Below, piece by piece: positions 8,807 to 17,140 of a stretch of 64,000 bases of DNA. A model generated the notes under the pieces. That model saw only the letters and a list, made by a program, of their open reading frames with translations, had not been told where the DNA came from and made no database searches. Both the position numbers and the translations under genes were made by a program. Where the stretch lies: assembly GCF_000024545.1 (NCBI RefSeq), contig NC_013947.1, positions 5,952,001 to 6,016,000 of the forward strand. The letters run 5' to 3'. This DNA is from Stackebrandtia nassauensis DSM 44728 (GTDB lineage Bacteria > Actinomycetota > Actinomycetes > Mycobacteriales > Micromonosporaceae). Every line of letters starts with the position of its first letter. Position 1 is the first letter of the stretch.

Positions 8807-8822
8807 AGGAAAACGTTGTCCT
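8807..8822. promoter_or_regulatory. LacI-type operator in front of the regulator gene
   Basis: AGGAAAACGTTGTCCT is palindromic except for one base pair and centres on AACGTT, the usual architecture of LacI/GalR operators with a central CG. It ends ten bases before the GTG start of the regulator, touching the ribosome binding site, so autorepression is likely. Confidence 0.7.
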
Positions 8823-8832
8823 AGGAGTTTCC

Positions 8833-9840
8833 GTGAGTTCATTGACCGAGGTCGCCGAGGCCGCCGGGGTGTCCGTGTCCACCGCCTCGCGCGTCCTCAC
8901 CGGCTCCAAGCATCCGATCGCGGCCGCCACCCGCGCCAAGGTCCTGGCCGCCGCCGAACAGCTCGGCTACTCCCCCAGCGCGCTGGCGCAGGCGCTGGTC
9001 TCACGCCGCAGCCGACTGCTCGGCGTCCTGGTCAGCGACATCGTCAACCCCTACTTCTCGGTCATCGCCCGCGGCATCGACGACATGGCCAGCCGGTCCG
9101 GCTACGTCACCATGCTGTCCCATGTCGACAGACGCACCAGCACCGAGATCGACCGGCTGCGGGCCATGCGCGACTACAGCGCCGCCGGGGTGATCATCGC
9201 CGGTAGCGGTTTCGTGGACGATCCCGAGGCGACCAAACTCGCCGAGGCGGTGGCGCAGGCCCGCGAGCAGGGCGTCAACATGGTCTGCCTGGCGCCGCGC
9301 GACCTGGGCTGCCCGACCATCTCCGCCGACGCCACCGCCGCCGCCCACGAGATCACCGATCACCTGATCGCGTTGGGGCACCGGCGGATCGCGTTCATCG
9401 AGGGGCCGTCCGGCATGATCGCCTCCCAACAGCGCCGCCAGGGCTTCGACGACTGCATGAAGGCCGCGGGACTGTCCGATCTGGCCCGCCACCAGCCCGG
9501 TGGTTTCGACTTCGAGGCGGGGCACGCCGCCACCATGCGCCTCATCGCCCGGCAGCCGTTGCCCGAGGCCATCCTGGCCGCCAACGACGAGGCCGCCGTC
9601 GGGGCGCTCAATGCCTTGCGGCAGGCGGGAATCGACACCCCCGGCGAGGTCTCGGTCGCGGGGATCAACGACCTGCCGGTGGCCCAGTTCGTCGGCCTGA
9701 CGACGGTGAGCCTGCCGCTGTACGAGATGGGCGCGATGGCGGCCCGGCGCATCATCGAAGGTGCCGACGGCGGCGAGAAGACGACCATCCTGAGCCACCG
9801 GCTGATACCGCGCGACACGACGGCCCGTCGGCCCTCGTAG
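8833..9840 (+). CDS. LacI-family transcriptional regulator
   Basis: A 335-residue repressor. The N-terminal helix-turn-helix and hinge are clear (TEVAEAAGVSVSTASRVLTG, then AAAEQLGYSPSALAQAL). They are followed by a periplasmic-binding-like sensor domain (LLGVLVSDIVNPYFSVIARG near residues 62-80). The GTG start at 8833 has AGGAG six bases upstream. It is divergent from the NitT/TauT operon and is flanked by two matching operators, so it most likely represses that operon and itself. The inducer is unknown, perhaps the transported compound. Confidence 0.92.
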   Translation: MSSLTEVAEAAGVSVSTASRVLTGSKHPIAAATRAKVLAAAEQLGYSPSALAQALVSRRSRLLGVLVSDIVNPYFSVIARGIDDMASRSGYVTMLSHVDRRTSTEIDRLRAMRDYSAAGVIIAGSGFVDDPEATKLAEAVAQAREQGVNMVCLAPRDLGCPTISADATAAAHEITDHLIALGHRRIAFIEGPSGMIASQQRRQGFDDCMKAAGLSDLARHQPGGFDFEAGHAATMRLIARQPLPEAILAANDEAAVGALNALRQAGIDTPGEVSVAGINDLPVAQFVGLTTVSLPLYEMGAMAARRIIEGADGGEKTTILSHRLIPRDTTARRPS

Positions 9841-9886
9841 CGAGATTGATCGGCCGCCCGGCCGTCAGCCACGGCCCGTCGAGCGG

Positions 9887-10930
9887 CTAGCCGACAACTC
9901 GCTCGCGGCTAACGGGTACTCGCTCCGGCCGCCGCAGCATCGCGGCCAGCACCTTCCACAGTCCGTAAGCCAGCGCGGCGATCCCGAACAGGGTCAGCAG
10001 TCCGGGCGGCCCCCACACGTACCCCAGCCACACCGGCGTCGGCCTCGACGGACTCGCGACGGCCAGCGCCAGCATGTACAGATTGAACAGGGTCGGCAGG
10101 CCGAGCGCCAGCGCCGCCACGGTCAGCGGTCCAGCCAGTATGGACTTCCGCACTCCGCCCCAGTGCGCCATCAGCTGTTCCAGCCAGACGATGACCGCCC
10201 AGCCGAGTATGGCGCCGAGGATCAGCCCGGCGGCAGCGAGGACGAGCACCGTCGGTGGCTGAGCGCGCTCGATGTGGACACTGGTGGTACTGCTCGCCGT
10301 CGCGTCACCGTCGGTGCGCACCGTCACGAGCAAGCCGTCGCGAGTCGCGGTGAACTCGGTGCCGTACTCCGTGGCGGCCAAGGGTTCCACGTCCCAGCCA
10401 GCAGCCGTCAGATTGCGGTTCGCCTGCTTCAGGAGCCGTCGCTCGTCGTTGACGTGTTCGACGGCGAACCCGCGAAACCCGGCGCCGTAGTCGTCGCCGC
10501 CGAGATGCAGCATCGACGCGTCCGTGGAGCCCCAGCCGAACAGGACGTCGCGGGACTCCGCGGCCTTCGCTCCCGGTACGGCGGTGTCGGCAATCCGGGC
10601 CGCCGCGTCCTGATCCGGCAGGCCGGACGCGTTCTGCCAGCCCGCGAGCGCGCCGCCAGCCGCCCCCAGCACACCGATGATGATCGCCGCGAGGACGGCC
10701 ATCACTCGTGCCGACGTCGTCCCCGCGGTCAACCGCAGTCGCAGTCCACGAAGGACGAGCATCGCGTCCTCCCCCACCGGCGCGCGGTCCCGGGCCTCGG
10801 CGGCGTCCACGAGGGTCGTCAGCATCTCCTCACCGCGCTCGCGGCGATAGTCGGGTGGATAGGCGCGCAGCAGTCGTCGGTAGCGACGTTCCAGCGTCGA
10901 GGCGTCGTTCACTTCGGTGGCTTCACGCAT
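9887..10930 (-). CDS. Membrane protein with HAAS-like N-terminus
   Basis: A 347-residue protein. The N-terminus (LRAYPPDYRRERGEEMLTTLVDAAE) resembles the HAAS/permease-prefix region, which in actinobacteria is usually encoded next to PadR regulators. One TM segment follows, then an extracytoplasmic stretch of about 130 residues, and three or four C-terminal TM segments. The ATG at 10930 is where the similarity begins; the longer frame to 11029 was discarded. No PadR gene is adjacent. Function unknown. Confidence 0.75.
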   Translation of the reverse strand: MREATEVNDASTLERRYRRLLRAYPPDYRRERGEEMLTTLVDAAEARDRAPVGEDAMLVLRGLRLRLTAGTTSARVMAVLAAIIIGVLGAAGGALAGWQNASGLPDQDAAARIADTAVPGAKAAESRDVLFGWGSTDASMLHLGGDDYGAGFRGFAVEHVNDERRLLKQANRNLTAAGWDVEPLAATEYGTEFTATRDGLLVTVRTDGDATASSTTSVHIERAQPPTVLVLAAAGLILGAILGWAVIVWLEQLMAHWGGVRKSILAGPLTVAALALGLPTLFNLYMLALAVASPSRPTPVWLGYVWGPPGLLTLFGIAALAYGLWKVLAAMLRRPERVPVSRERVVG

Positions 10931-10976
10931 GACATGGAATATACCAGCAAATGGAGTATTCCCGTTCGCGCCGGTT

Positions 10977-11858
10977 TCAGCTCCCCGGCGGCCGCGTCGG
11001 CGGCTGGGCGGGCGGCTGCCCGTAGCCACCCGAGACCGGCGGCGGGTAGCCCGCGTTTGCTTGCGGCTGTTGGTAACCCGCGTTCGGCTGCGGGTACCCG
11101 GGCGCGGGCTGTCCGTACGCCATCCCCGGCTGCGGATGTCCGGCCACGGCGAACTGCCCCGGCATCGGCTGCGGCGCGACCGGGGTTGCCCCCGCGATGC
11201 TCGACGCGACGAAGCCGCGCAGCTTCGCCAGTCCGAACAGGATGTACCCGAAGACGATCGCGGTGACCAGGAACATGCCCGTGTACATGAGGAACTCGGA
11301 GTTGCCGGGGTCGAGAATGCCGCCGTACAGCATCGGCGCCTCCCCCGCGAGGTTCGCCAGAATCAGGTACAGCAACGGGAACCCGATCCAGGTCACCGGA
11401 TGCCAGGCCCGCGTCCGCGCCGAGAACCGTCCGACGAGGACGAAGTCGGCGGCCACGATCAGCGGCGTCAGCAGGTGCTCGAACAGGAACCCGGTCTCGC
11501 CCAGATCGCCCTCTCCCAGGATGAAGATCGAGGCGATGCAGATCAGCATCATCATCGACGCCAGCGCTCCCCGCACCCAGGCCACCACCGGCTCGGCCTT
11601 CTCGCCGCCGGGGATCAGCGGGATCGGGGCCATCAGCCCGTACAGGATCGCCGCGACCAGGCTGCCCGACTGGCTGAGGAACCACAGGTCCGACCAGCCC
11701 AGCACCGGGTCGTAGGCCACCAGGAACACGCCGTAGAACGCGCACGCGGCGACGATCAGCCGCCACCCCGCCGTGCCGATGTTGGTCAGCACCGGCGGCA
11801 GCATCGGGGCCGGAGCGGGAGGCGGAGCAGCGGGAGGCGCGGCGGCGGGCGGATACAT
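10977..11858 (-). CDS. Pr6Pr-like membrane protein with proline-rich tails
   Basis: A 293-residue protein with about six TM segments between residues 25 and 215. The internal pattern FEHLLTPLIVAADFVLVG followed by FPLLYLI fits the Pr6Pr (FAR-17a/AIG1-like) family. The N-terminus is a short Pro/Ala-rich tail. The C-terminal 70 residues are a low-complexity Gln/Pro/Gly/Tyr region with repeated GYPQP/GYQQP-like units. The start at 11858 has AGGAGTGG upstream. The biochemical role of the family is not established. Confidence 0.7.
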   Translation of the reverse strand: MYPPAAAPPAAPPPAPAPMLPPVLTNIGTAGWRLIVAACAFYGVFLVAYDPVLGWSDLWFLSQSGSLVAAILYGLMAPIPLIPGGEKAEPVVAWVRGALASMMMLICIASIFILGEGDLGETGFLFEHLLTPLIVAADFVLVGRFSARTRAWHPVTWIGFPLLYLILANLAGEAPMLYGGILDPGNSEFLMYTGMFLVTAIVFGYILFGLAKLRGFVASSIAGATPVAPQPMPGQFAVAGHPQPGMAYGQPAPGYPQPNAGYQQPQANAGYPPPVSGGYGQPPAQPPTRPPGS

Positions 11859-11928
11859 GAACCACTCCTTGCGGGGATCGACCGGTCAAGAGTATTCACC
11901 GTCGCCAGTTCCGCGCCTGAACAGGCAG

Positions 11929-12792
11929 CTAGTTGCCGAAGACCGCCGCGTGGTCCCGGGCCCACCGCTCGAAGCTTCGGGCCGGGCGGCCCAGGATGTC
12001 GGGCACCTCGTGGGTGATCGACGGCTGCGGCGGCCGACCGTTGAAGACGGCGTACCGGGCGATGAGCGACGCCACCATCGCCGACGGCAGCCCGGACGCG
12101 GCGATGAGCTCCGCCGCCGGTTCCAGGCCGATCTCGCGGTAGCGCAGCGGCCGGTCCAGGACCTTGCCGAGGATCGTGACCAGTTCGGCGTGGCTGAGGT
12201 AGTCCGGGCCGGTCAGCACCGGTTTGCGACCCAGCAGGTCGTCGGTCAGCAGCGCGTGCGCGGCCACCTCGGCCACGTCGCGCGGGTCGACGAGCGTCTC
12301 GACGAAGTCGGCGTACGGTCCCGTCACCACGTCGCCGACCGCCAGCTGCGGGCCCCACAGCACGACGTGGGCGGGACCGGCGAACACCGCCGGTCGCAGG
12401 CTCACCCACTCCAGGCCGCTGGACTCCACCGCCGCCTCGGTCTCGGCGTTGCGGTGACCGAAGAACCGGGACGGTTGCAGCGACCGGTCCTGCTCGATGT
12501 TGAACGCCGACAGTCCGACCAGCCGCCGCACCCCGCGTTCACGGGCCAGCTCGGCGAAGTCGCCGACCGAGTCGCCCAGCGCGGCGGAGTTGACGAACAC
12601 CGACGTCACGCCGTCCAGGAGATCGGCGACGGTGTCCAGACGGGACGGATCGGCCCACACCACGTCGACGCCTTCGCCAAGCCGGGCCGCGGCGGGATCG
12701 CGGGTCATCGCCCGCACTTCGGCACCGCTGTCGCGCAGCGCTTTCACCAGCGGTCGGCCGACGTTTCCGGTGGCTCCGGTGACGAGAATCAT
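11929..12792 (-). CDS. NmrA-like NAD(P)-binding oxidoreductase
   Basis: A 287-residue Rossmann-fold protein starting MILVTGATGNVGRPLVKAL, with the TGxxGxxG dinucleotide motif at residues 5-12. The rest matches atypical short-chain dehydrogenases of the NmrA/HSCARG or NAD(P)H:quinone oxidoreductase type, which lack the Ser-Tyr-Lys triad. It is a diverged relative of the protein at 29898-30719 (both end with a W..(D/E)HA..F pattern). Either redox sensing or reduction of small molecules is possible. Confidence 0.85.
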   Translation of the reverse strand: MILVTGATGNVGRPLVKALRDSGAEVRAMTRDPAAARLGEGVDVVWADPSRLDTVADLLDGVTSVFVNSAALGDSVGDFAELARERGVRRLVGLSAFNIEQDRSLQPSRFFGHRNAETEAAVESSGLEWVSLRPAVFAGPAHVVLWGPQLAVGDVVTGPYADFVETLVDPRDVAEVAAHALLTDDLLGRKPVLTGPDYLSHAELVTILGKVLDRPLRYREIGLEPAAELIAASGLPSAMVASLIARYAVFNGRPPQPSITHEVPDILGRPARSFERWARDHAAVFGN

Positions 12793-12896
12793 GACACTCC
12801 TTGGTTACGGGGTAGGGGTATCCAGGATGTCTCCTCGACGCGTCATCGCCATCGCACCGGCGAAGTCCTTCGCGCGTACTTCCCGTGCGGTACGGA

Positions 12897-15518
12897 CTAT
12901 TCCTCCTCGGCCTCGTGGACCTTGATCGCCCCGGCCGTTCCATCCACTGTGATCGTCTGGCCGGTCTGGACGCGTTCGCAGGCGTCGTGGACGCCGACCA
13001 CCGCCGGGATGCCGTATTCGCGGGCCACGACGGCGCCGTGCGAGTTGGCGCCGCCCATCTCCATGACCAGGCCGCCCGCGGTCAGGAACAGCGGGGTCCA
13101 GCCGGGGTCGGTGGACGGGGCGATGAGGATCTCGCCGGGTTCCAGGTGCGCCCCCAGCGGATCCAGGACCACCCGGGCGATCCCGGTGACCTCACCTGAC
13201 GACGCCGGGGTGCCGGTCAGTTCGCCCTCGACGATCTCGCGGCTGGCGACCGCCTCGGGTTCGGTCCCGTCGGACAGCATCACGCGTGGCTGGTGTTTGC
13301 GGCGCAGTTCCCGGTCGTAGTCGGCGCGACGGCTCGCGACCAGCTCGCGGTAGTCGCGCGGCTGCCGCAGTTCCTTGGGCGTCAGGAAGAACACGTCGTC
13401 CACTGTGTCTAGTTGTCCCGCGGTGACCAGCGTTTCGCCGATGATCTTCAGGTGGGCCCGGGCCGCCGCCAGTCCGCCGACCAGGCAGTTCTTCGGCATC
13501 TCCCGCACCCCCACCAGCTGCCGGGCCCGCCCCAGCGCGAACCGCACCATCGGGCCGCGCAGCCAGCCCGCCCGGTGCGCCAGGTCGCGGATCTTCGCCT
13601 CGGCTTCGGCCGCGCCGCGCTCGAACTGCCGGTCCGGGGCCAGTTCGGGATCATCGAGGCGCAGGTAGTTGGCCAAGACGGCGAGGATGTGGCCGGGGTC
13701 GTCCGACCAGCGCGGCATCCCCAGGTCGATCTCGGCGACCGCGCGGTGCCCGTACTCCGCCAGGAACTCGTCGAGCCCCGCCGACAGCACCGGCGGCAGT
13801 TCGGTGCGGTGCCGGGCCAGTTCGGCTGCCGGGGTCTCGCGCAGCACCGCCGCAGACGCGGGGTCCGCACCGGCGTCGCGCGCCAGCCGCCACAGCGCCA
13901 GGTCCATCTCGGTGGTGACGTTGTTCGGCACTCCACGCAGGACGGTCTGGAGTTCGCCGGGTTCGGTGCGGCCGCGCAGCAGCCAGGCCGCGGCACCGAG
14001 CATGCCGAAGCCCGCGAAGGCCGCCGGGGCCAGCCGGGGCGCGTTGGGGAACAGGTCCCGCCCCAGCAGCTGCTCCACATGGTCCAGTCGCCGCGTCGGG
14101 CTCGCGTCCGGCATCGGCGACGACAGGGCCGCGAAGTCGCGCCGGATCCGCTCGACATTGGCCAGTGCCCGGCGCGGGGAGATGACCGCCGCCACAAGGC
14201 GCGGCGGAATCCTGTACCGCCAGGCGATCCTGGCGATCCGGCGCAGTACCGGCCGCCGGGACGGCTGGGTGATGCTGAACTGGGGCCAGTCCATCAGTTC
14301 CCGCAGCACGACGGCCGAGCGGGCCTCCATGACGCCCAGCAGTTTGGAGACGATCGTCCGTCCCATCCGGGATCGCAGCGCCGGGGTCACCTCGATGTAG
14401 ATCCGCTGTCCGGCCACATTGAACACGGCCGGGCCGCGCTCGGGGTCGGGCAGCGGGAATCCCAGCGTCCGCGCGGCTCCCCCGGCCAGCAGCCGAAACG
14501 CCGCCAGCCCCATCGGGGTCACCGGCCGGTACATGCCCTGCCCGGCCGCGACCGAGAAATACGCGCGCAACGGTTGTGGACTCGCCGTGTCCGGCAGCGG
14601 GTACAGCGTCGTGATCGGGCGGGCCTGGGTGAGCCACAGCTTCCCGTCGGCGTCGATGACCCACTCGGTGTCCTGCGGGCTGCCGTAGTGCGCGGAAACC
14701 TTGCGCCCCAAGGCTGCCAGCTCTCGCAGCTGTTCGTCGGTCAGGCACGCGGCCTCGACGTCCTCGCGTTCCATGGTGCTGGTGCCGCCGCCGGGCAGCG
14801 AGTGGATCGACATCCGTTTGTCCCCCAGGCGGCGCTCCGAGATCCGGTCGTCGGGGTCGACGACGAAGTGGTCGGGGTTGACCGCGCCGGACACCACCGC
14901 CTCCCCCAGTCCGGGGCTGGCGTCGATGACGGTCTGGTTCCGGCGCCCGGTAACGGGATTGGCGGTGAACATGACCCCGGCGACGCTCGGCTCCACCATG
15001 TCCTGGATGACGACGGCCAGGGCGACCTCGGCGTGGTCAATGCCGTTGGCCTCGCGGTACGCCACCGCCCGTTCCGTCCACAGTGACGCCCAGCAGCGCC
15101 GCACCGCGTCCAGCACCGCGTCGGGTCCGATCATGTTCAGGAAGGTGTCCTGCTGTCCGGCGAAGCTGGCGTCGGGCAGATCCTCGGCGGTGGCCGAGGA
15201 CCGCACCGCCACCGGTCCGTCCGCGTGAGCGCGCACCGCCTCGGCGATGTCGGCGTCGACCTCGGCGGCCAGGATCGCCTCCCGCACCCGGGCGGCGAGT
15301 TTCCCGGCCTCGACCGTCCCACCACTGAGGATCTCGGGCACCCCGGCGGCCTCGGCCACCCGCCGGTAGGCCGCGGTGGTCACACACACTCCGGACGGCA
15401 CCGGCAATCCCGCGCGCAGCAGCACTCCCAGGTTCGCCGCCTTACCGCCCACCTGGGCGAGCTGCTGGGGGCCGACCTCGGCGAGTTCGACGACGAGGGC
15501 TGATTCGACGACCGACAT
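12897..15518 (-). CDS. Rifamycin phosphotransferase-like PEP-synthase family enzyme
   Basis: An 873-residue protein in the PEP-synthase/PPDK superfamily. Residues 1-320 form the ATP-grasp domain (VGGKAANLGVLLRAGLPVP, then AVRSSATAEDLPDASFAGQQ). The middle third is the variable substrate domain. The C-terminus is the swivelling His domain with H827 in GGANSHGAVVAREYG. Length, order and the TDPGWTPLF lead-in match rifamycin phosphotransferase (Rph), which transfers phosphate to the rifamycin ansa chain. Other PEP-utilising enzymes of unknown substrate share this layout, so the drug activity is inferred. I did not see a rifamycin-associated element upstream. The start at 15518 follows GAGAGGAGC. 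Confidence 0.78.
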   Translation of the reverse strand: MSVVESALVVELAEVGPQQLAQVGGKAANLGVLLRAGLPVPSGVCVTTAAYRRVAEAAGVPEILSGGTVEAGKLAARVREAILAAEVDADIAEAVRAHADGPVAVRSSATAEDLPDASFAGQQDTFLNMIGPDAVLDAVRRCWASLWTERAVAYREANGIDHAEVALAVVIQDMVEPSVAGVMFTANPVTGRRNQTVIDASPGLGEAVVSGAVNPDHFVVDPDDRISERRLGDKRMSIHSLPGGGTSTMEREDVEAACLTDEQLRELAALGRKVSAHYGSPQDTEWVIDADGKLWLTQARPITTLYPLPDTASPQPLRAYFSVAAGQGMYRPVTPMGLAAFRLLAGGAARTLGFPLPDPERGPAVFNVAGQRIYIEVTPALRSRMGRTIVSKLLGVMEARSAVVLRELMDWPQFSITQPSRRPVLRRIARIAWRYRIPPRLVAAVISPRRALANVERIRRDFAALSSPMPDASPTRRLDHVEQLLGRDLFPNAPRLAPAAFAGFGMLGAAAWLLRGRTEPGELQTVLRGVPNNVTTEMDLALWRLARDAGADPASAAVLRETPAAELARHRTELPPVLSAGLDEFLAEYGHRAVAEIDLGMPRWSDDPGHILAVLANYLRLDDPELAPDRQFERGAAEAEAKIRDLAHRAGWLRGPMVRFALGRARQLVGVREMPKNCLVGGLAAARAHLKIIGETLVTAGQLDTVDDVFFLTPKELRQPRDYRELVASRRADYDRELRRKHQPRVMLSDGTEPEAVASREIVEGELTGTPASSGEVTGIARVVLDPLGAHLEPGEILIAPSTDPGWTPLFLTAGGLVMEMGGANSHGAVVAREYGIPAVVGVHDACERVQTGQTITVDGTAGAIKVHEAEEE

Positions 15519-15664
15519 GACGGGCTCCTCTCGACGGCCGGAGCACGGCGTCACGGCCGTCCCCCTCAGGTTAACTCATCGTCTGTTGAATTATCGCGGC
15601 GGTCGGACCGAATCCACCCTCCGGTCGGCGAATCGCGGCCACTTCGACGATGCCCCATCGCGGT

Positions 15665-16336
15665 TCAGTCCGCAGCCACTCGCGTCGGATCCAACCGTCC
15701 CCGCAACAACGCGACACTGTAGACGGCGATCCACACCACCCACAGCAGCCAGCCGATCAGTCCCAACAGCGACAACGGATTGACCGTCGCCAGTGGGCTG
15801 GTCGTGGCCGAGGCCAGCAGCGCCGCCGCCCCGGCCAGGCCGATGGCGGCGTGCCAGCGCGCAATCATCCGGCCCTTCAGCCCGCTGACCGAGAACCCCA
15901 GCAGCGCCAACGCCAGGAACACCTGGTTGAAGCCGAAGAAACCGTTGTACAGCACCCACAGTCCCGCCAGCGTGTCGCTGGATTCGACGGCGGTCATGGC
16001 CAGCCGGGTCGCCTCGACCCCGGTGAAGGCGAGGTTCTGCAACAGCACCCCGGCCAGGCCGAGGACCGACCACGCGTCGCCGCGCCTGACGTCGCGGCCC
16101 GACTGGACGGCGAACACTCCGGCGGCGAAGATCGACGACAGCAGCCAGGCCACCGGCAGGAACGCCGAGGCGACGCGCAGCGTCCGCTCACTGCCGTCGA
16201 AGATGCCCGCCAGCCGCTCGGGCGCGACGGCCTCGGAGGGGGCGGGGAAGCCGGACGACAGCAGGAAGGTGTTTGCCACTATCAGGACGAGGGTGAATCC
16301 GATGCCCGCCAATCCGGCGATACGGAGGAAGCGCAT
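15665..16336 (-). CDS. Hypothetical membrane protein (DUF4386-like)
   Basis: A 223-residue protein with about six hydrophobic segments, starting MRFLRIAGLAGIGFTLVL. Size and pattern recall DUF4386 proteins, but I am not certain. The ATG at 16336 has GAGAGG seven bases upstream; a TTG at 16351 is also in frame. It is divergent from the TetR gene at 16405 with a palindrome between them, so it is the likely target of that repressor. Confidence 0.65.
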   Translation of the reverse strand: MRFLRIAGLAGIGFTLVLIVANTFLLSSGFPAPSEAVAPERLAGIFDGSERTLRVASAFLPVAWLLSSIFAAGVFAVQSGRDVRRGDAWSVLGLAGVLLQNLAFTGVEATRLAMTAVESSDTLAGLWVLYNGFFGFNQVFLALALLGFSVSGLKGRMIARWHAAIGLAGAAALLASATTSPLATVNPLSLLGLIGWLLWVVWIAVYSVALLRGRLDPTRVAAD

Positions 16337-16367
16337 GAGGGTGCCTCTCAATTGACTTTACTTAGCT

Positions 16368-16380
16368 TATATTGAATATA
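16368..16380. promoter_or_regulatory. Palindrome in the TetR/membrane-protein divergent promoter
   Basis: TATATTGAATATA is a perfect palindrome with a central G, between the two divergent starts (16336 and 16405). The surrounding DNA is AT-rich, unlike the rest of the window, as expected for overlapping promoters. It is a candidate operator for the TetR-family protein. Confidence 0.45.
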
Positions 16381-16404
16381 GTCACAGTCAAGCGAAAGGC
16401 AGCG

Positions 16405-17025
16405 ATGGAGTCCCAACGGCGCCGCTACGAATCCCTGGTCCGCACCGCCCGGGCCGACGAGACCCGGCAGCGGATCGCGCACGCGGCCCGGGAACTGTTC
16501 GTCTCGCACGGCTGGGCCCACACCACGGTCCGCGAGGTGGCCCGACGGGCCGAGGTCTCGGTGCCGACGGTGTACTCGGCCTACGGCAACAAGAAGGGCC
16601 TGGCCCTGGCGGTCGTGGACTCGATGGATCTGACCGCCGATCCCTCGGCCCTGGTCACCGAGCTCGCCGACAGCCCACCCCGGCAACAGCTGGCGGCCGC
16701 GATCGGCTTCGACTGCCGCCTGTTCCAGCACTCCGGCGACCTGATCCGGCTGCTGCGCGAGGCGGCCCGCACCGAACCCGAACTCGCCGACATCCACCGC
16801 GCGGGCCCGCGCCGGGGCGAGGAGGCACTGCTGGCGCTCGTCTCGTCATGGCCACGGGGAACACTGCGCGACGGCCTCACCCCCCAGCTCGCCGTCGACA
16901 CCTACGCGGCGGTGTGCACACCGGACACCTACGCTGACCTGACCGGCCCGCGCGGCTGGACCCCCGACGACGTCCAACGACTGTGGACGGACCTGCTGAC
17001 CCGCGAGCTGCTCGCCGGGGCTTGA
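16405..17025 (+). CDS. TetR-family transcriptional regulator
   Basis: A 206-residue regulator. The N-terminal helix-turn-helix is clear (RIAHAARELFVSHGWAHTTV then AEVSVPTVYSAYGNKKGL, residues 23-65). The C-terminal ligand domain is unassigned. The ATG at 16405 has GAAAGG five bases upstream; a TTG at 16372 is in frame but has no ribosome binding site. Probably regulates the divergent membrane-protein gene and itself. Confidence 0.88.
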   Translation: MESQRRRYESLVRTARADETRQRIAHAARELFVSHGWAHTTVREVARRAEVSVPTVYSAYGNKKGLALAVVDSMDLTADPSALVTELADSPPRQQLAAAIGFDCRLFQHSGDLIRLLREAARTEPELADIHRAGPRRGEEALLALVSSWPRGTLRDGLTPQLAVDTYAAVCTPDTYADLTGPRGWTPDDVQRLWTDLLTRELLAGA

Positions 17026-17140
17026 TCAGTCGACGGCCAGCTTCCGGACCGGTTTCGGCCTCCACAACAGCGAACCGCCGAGCGCCGGGATCAAAGCCAT
17101 CCAGAGCGCACTGACGACGGACCGTGGAAGACTGTTCGCC

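Noticed and set aside
10930-10976. Possible PadR operator GAATATAC...GAGTATTC upstream of the HAAS-like gene
   Set aside because: Only partial symmetry and no PadR gene nearby; chance cannot be excluded.
17026-17140. Short leftward hydrophobic frame (ALIPALGGSLLW) between TetR and SARP genes
   Set aside because: Too short and with no start or homology; it could be the tail of a lost gene but the evidence is too thin.
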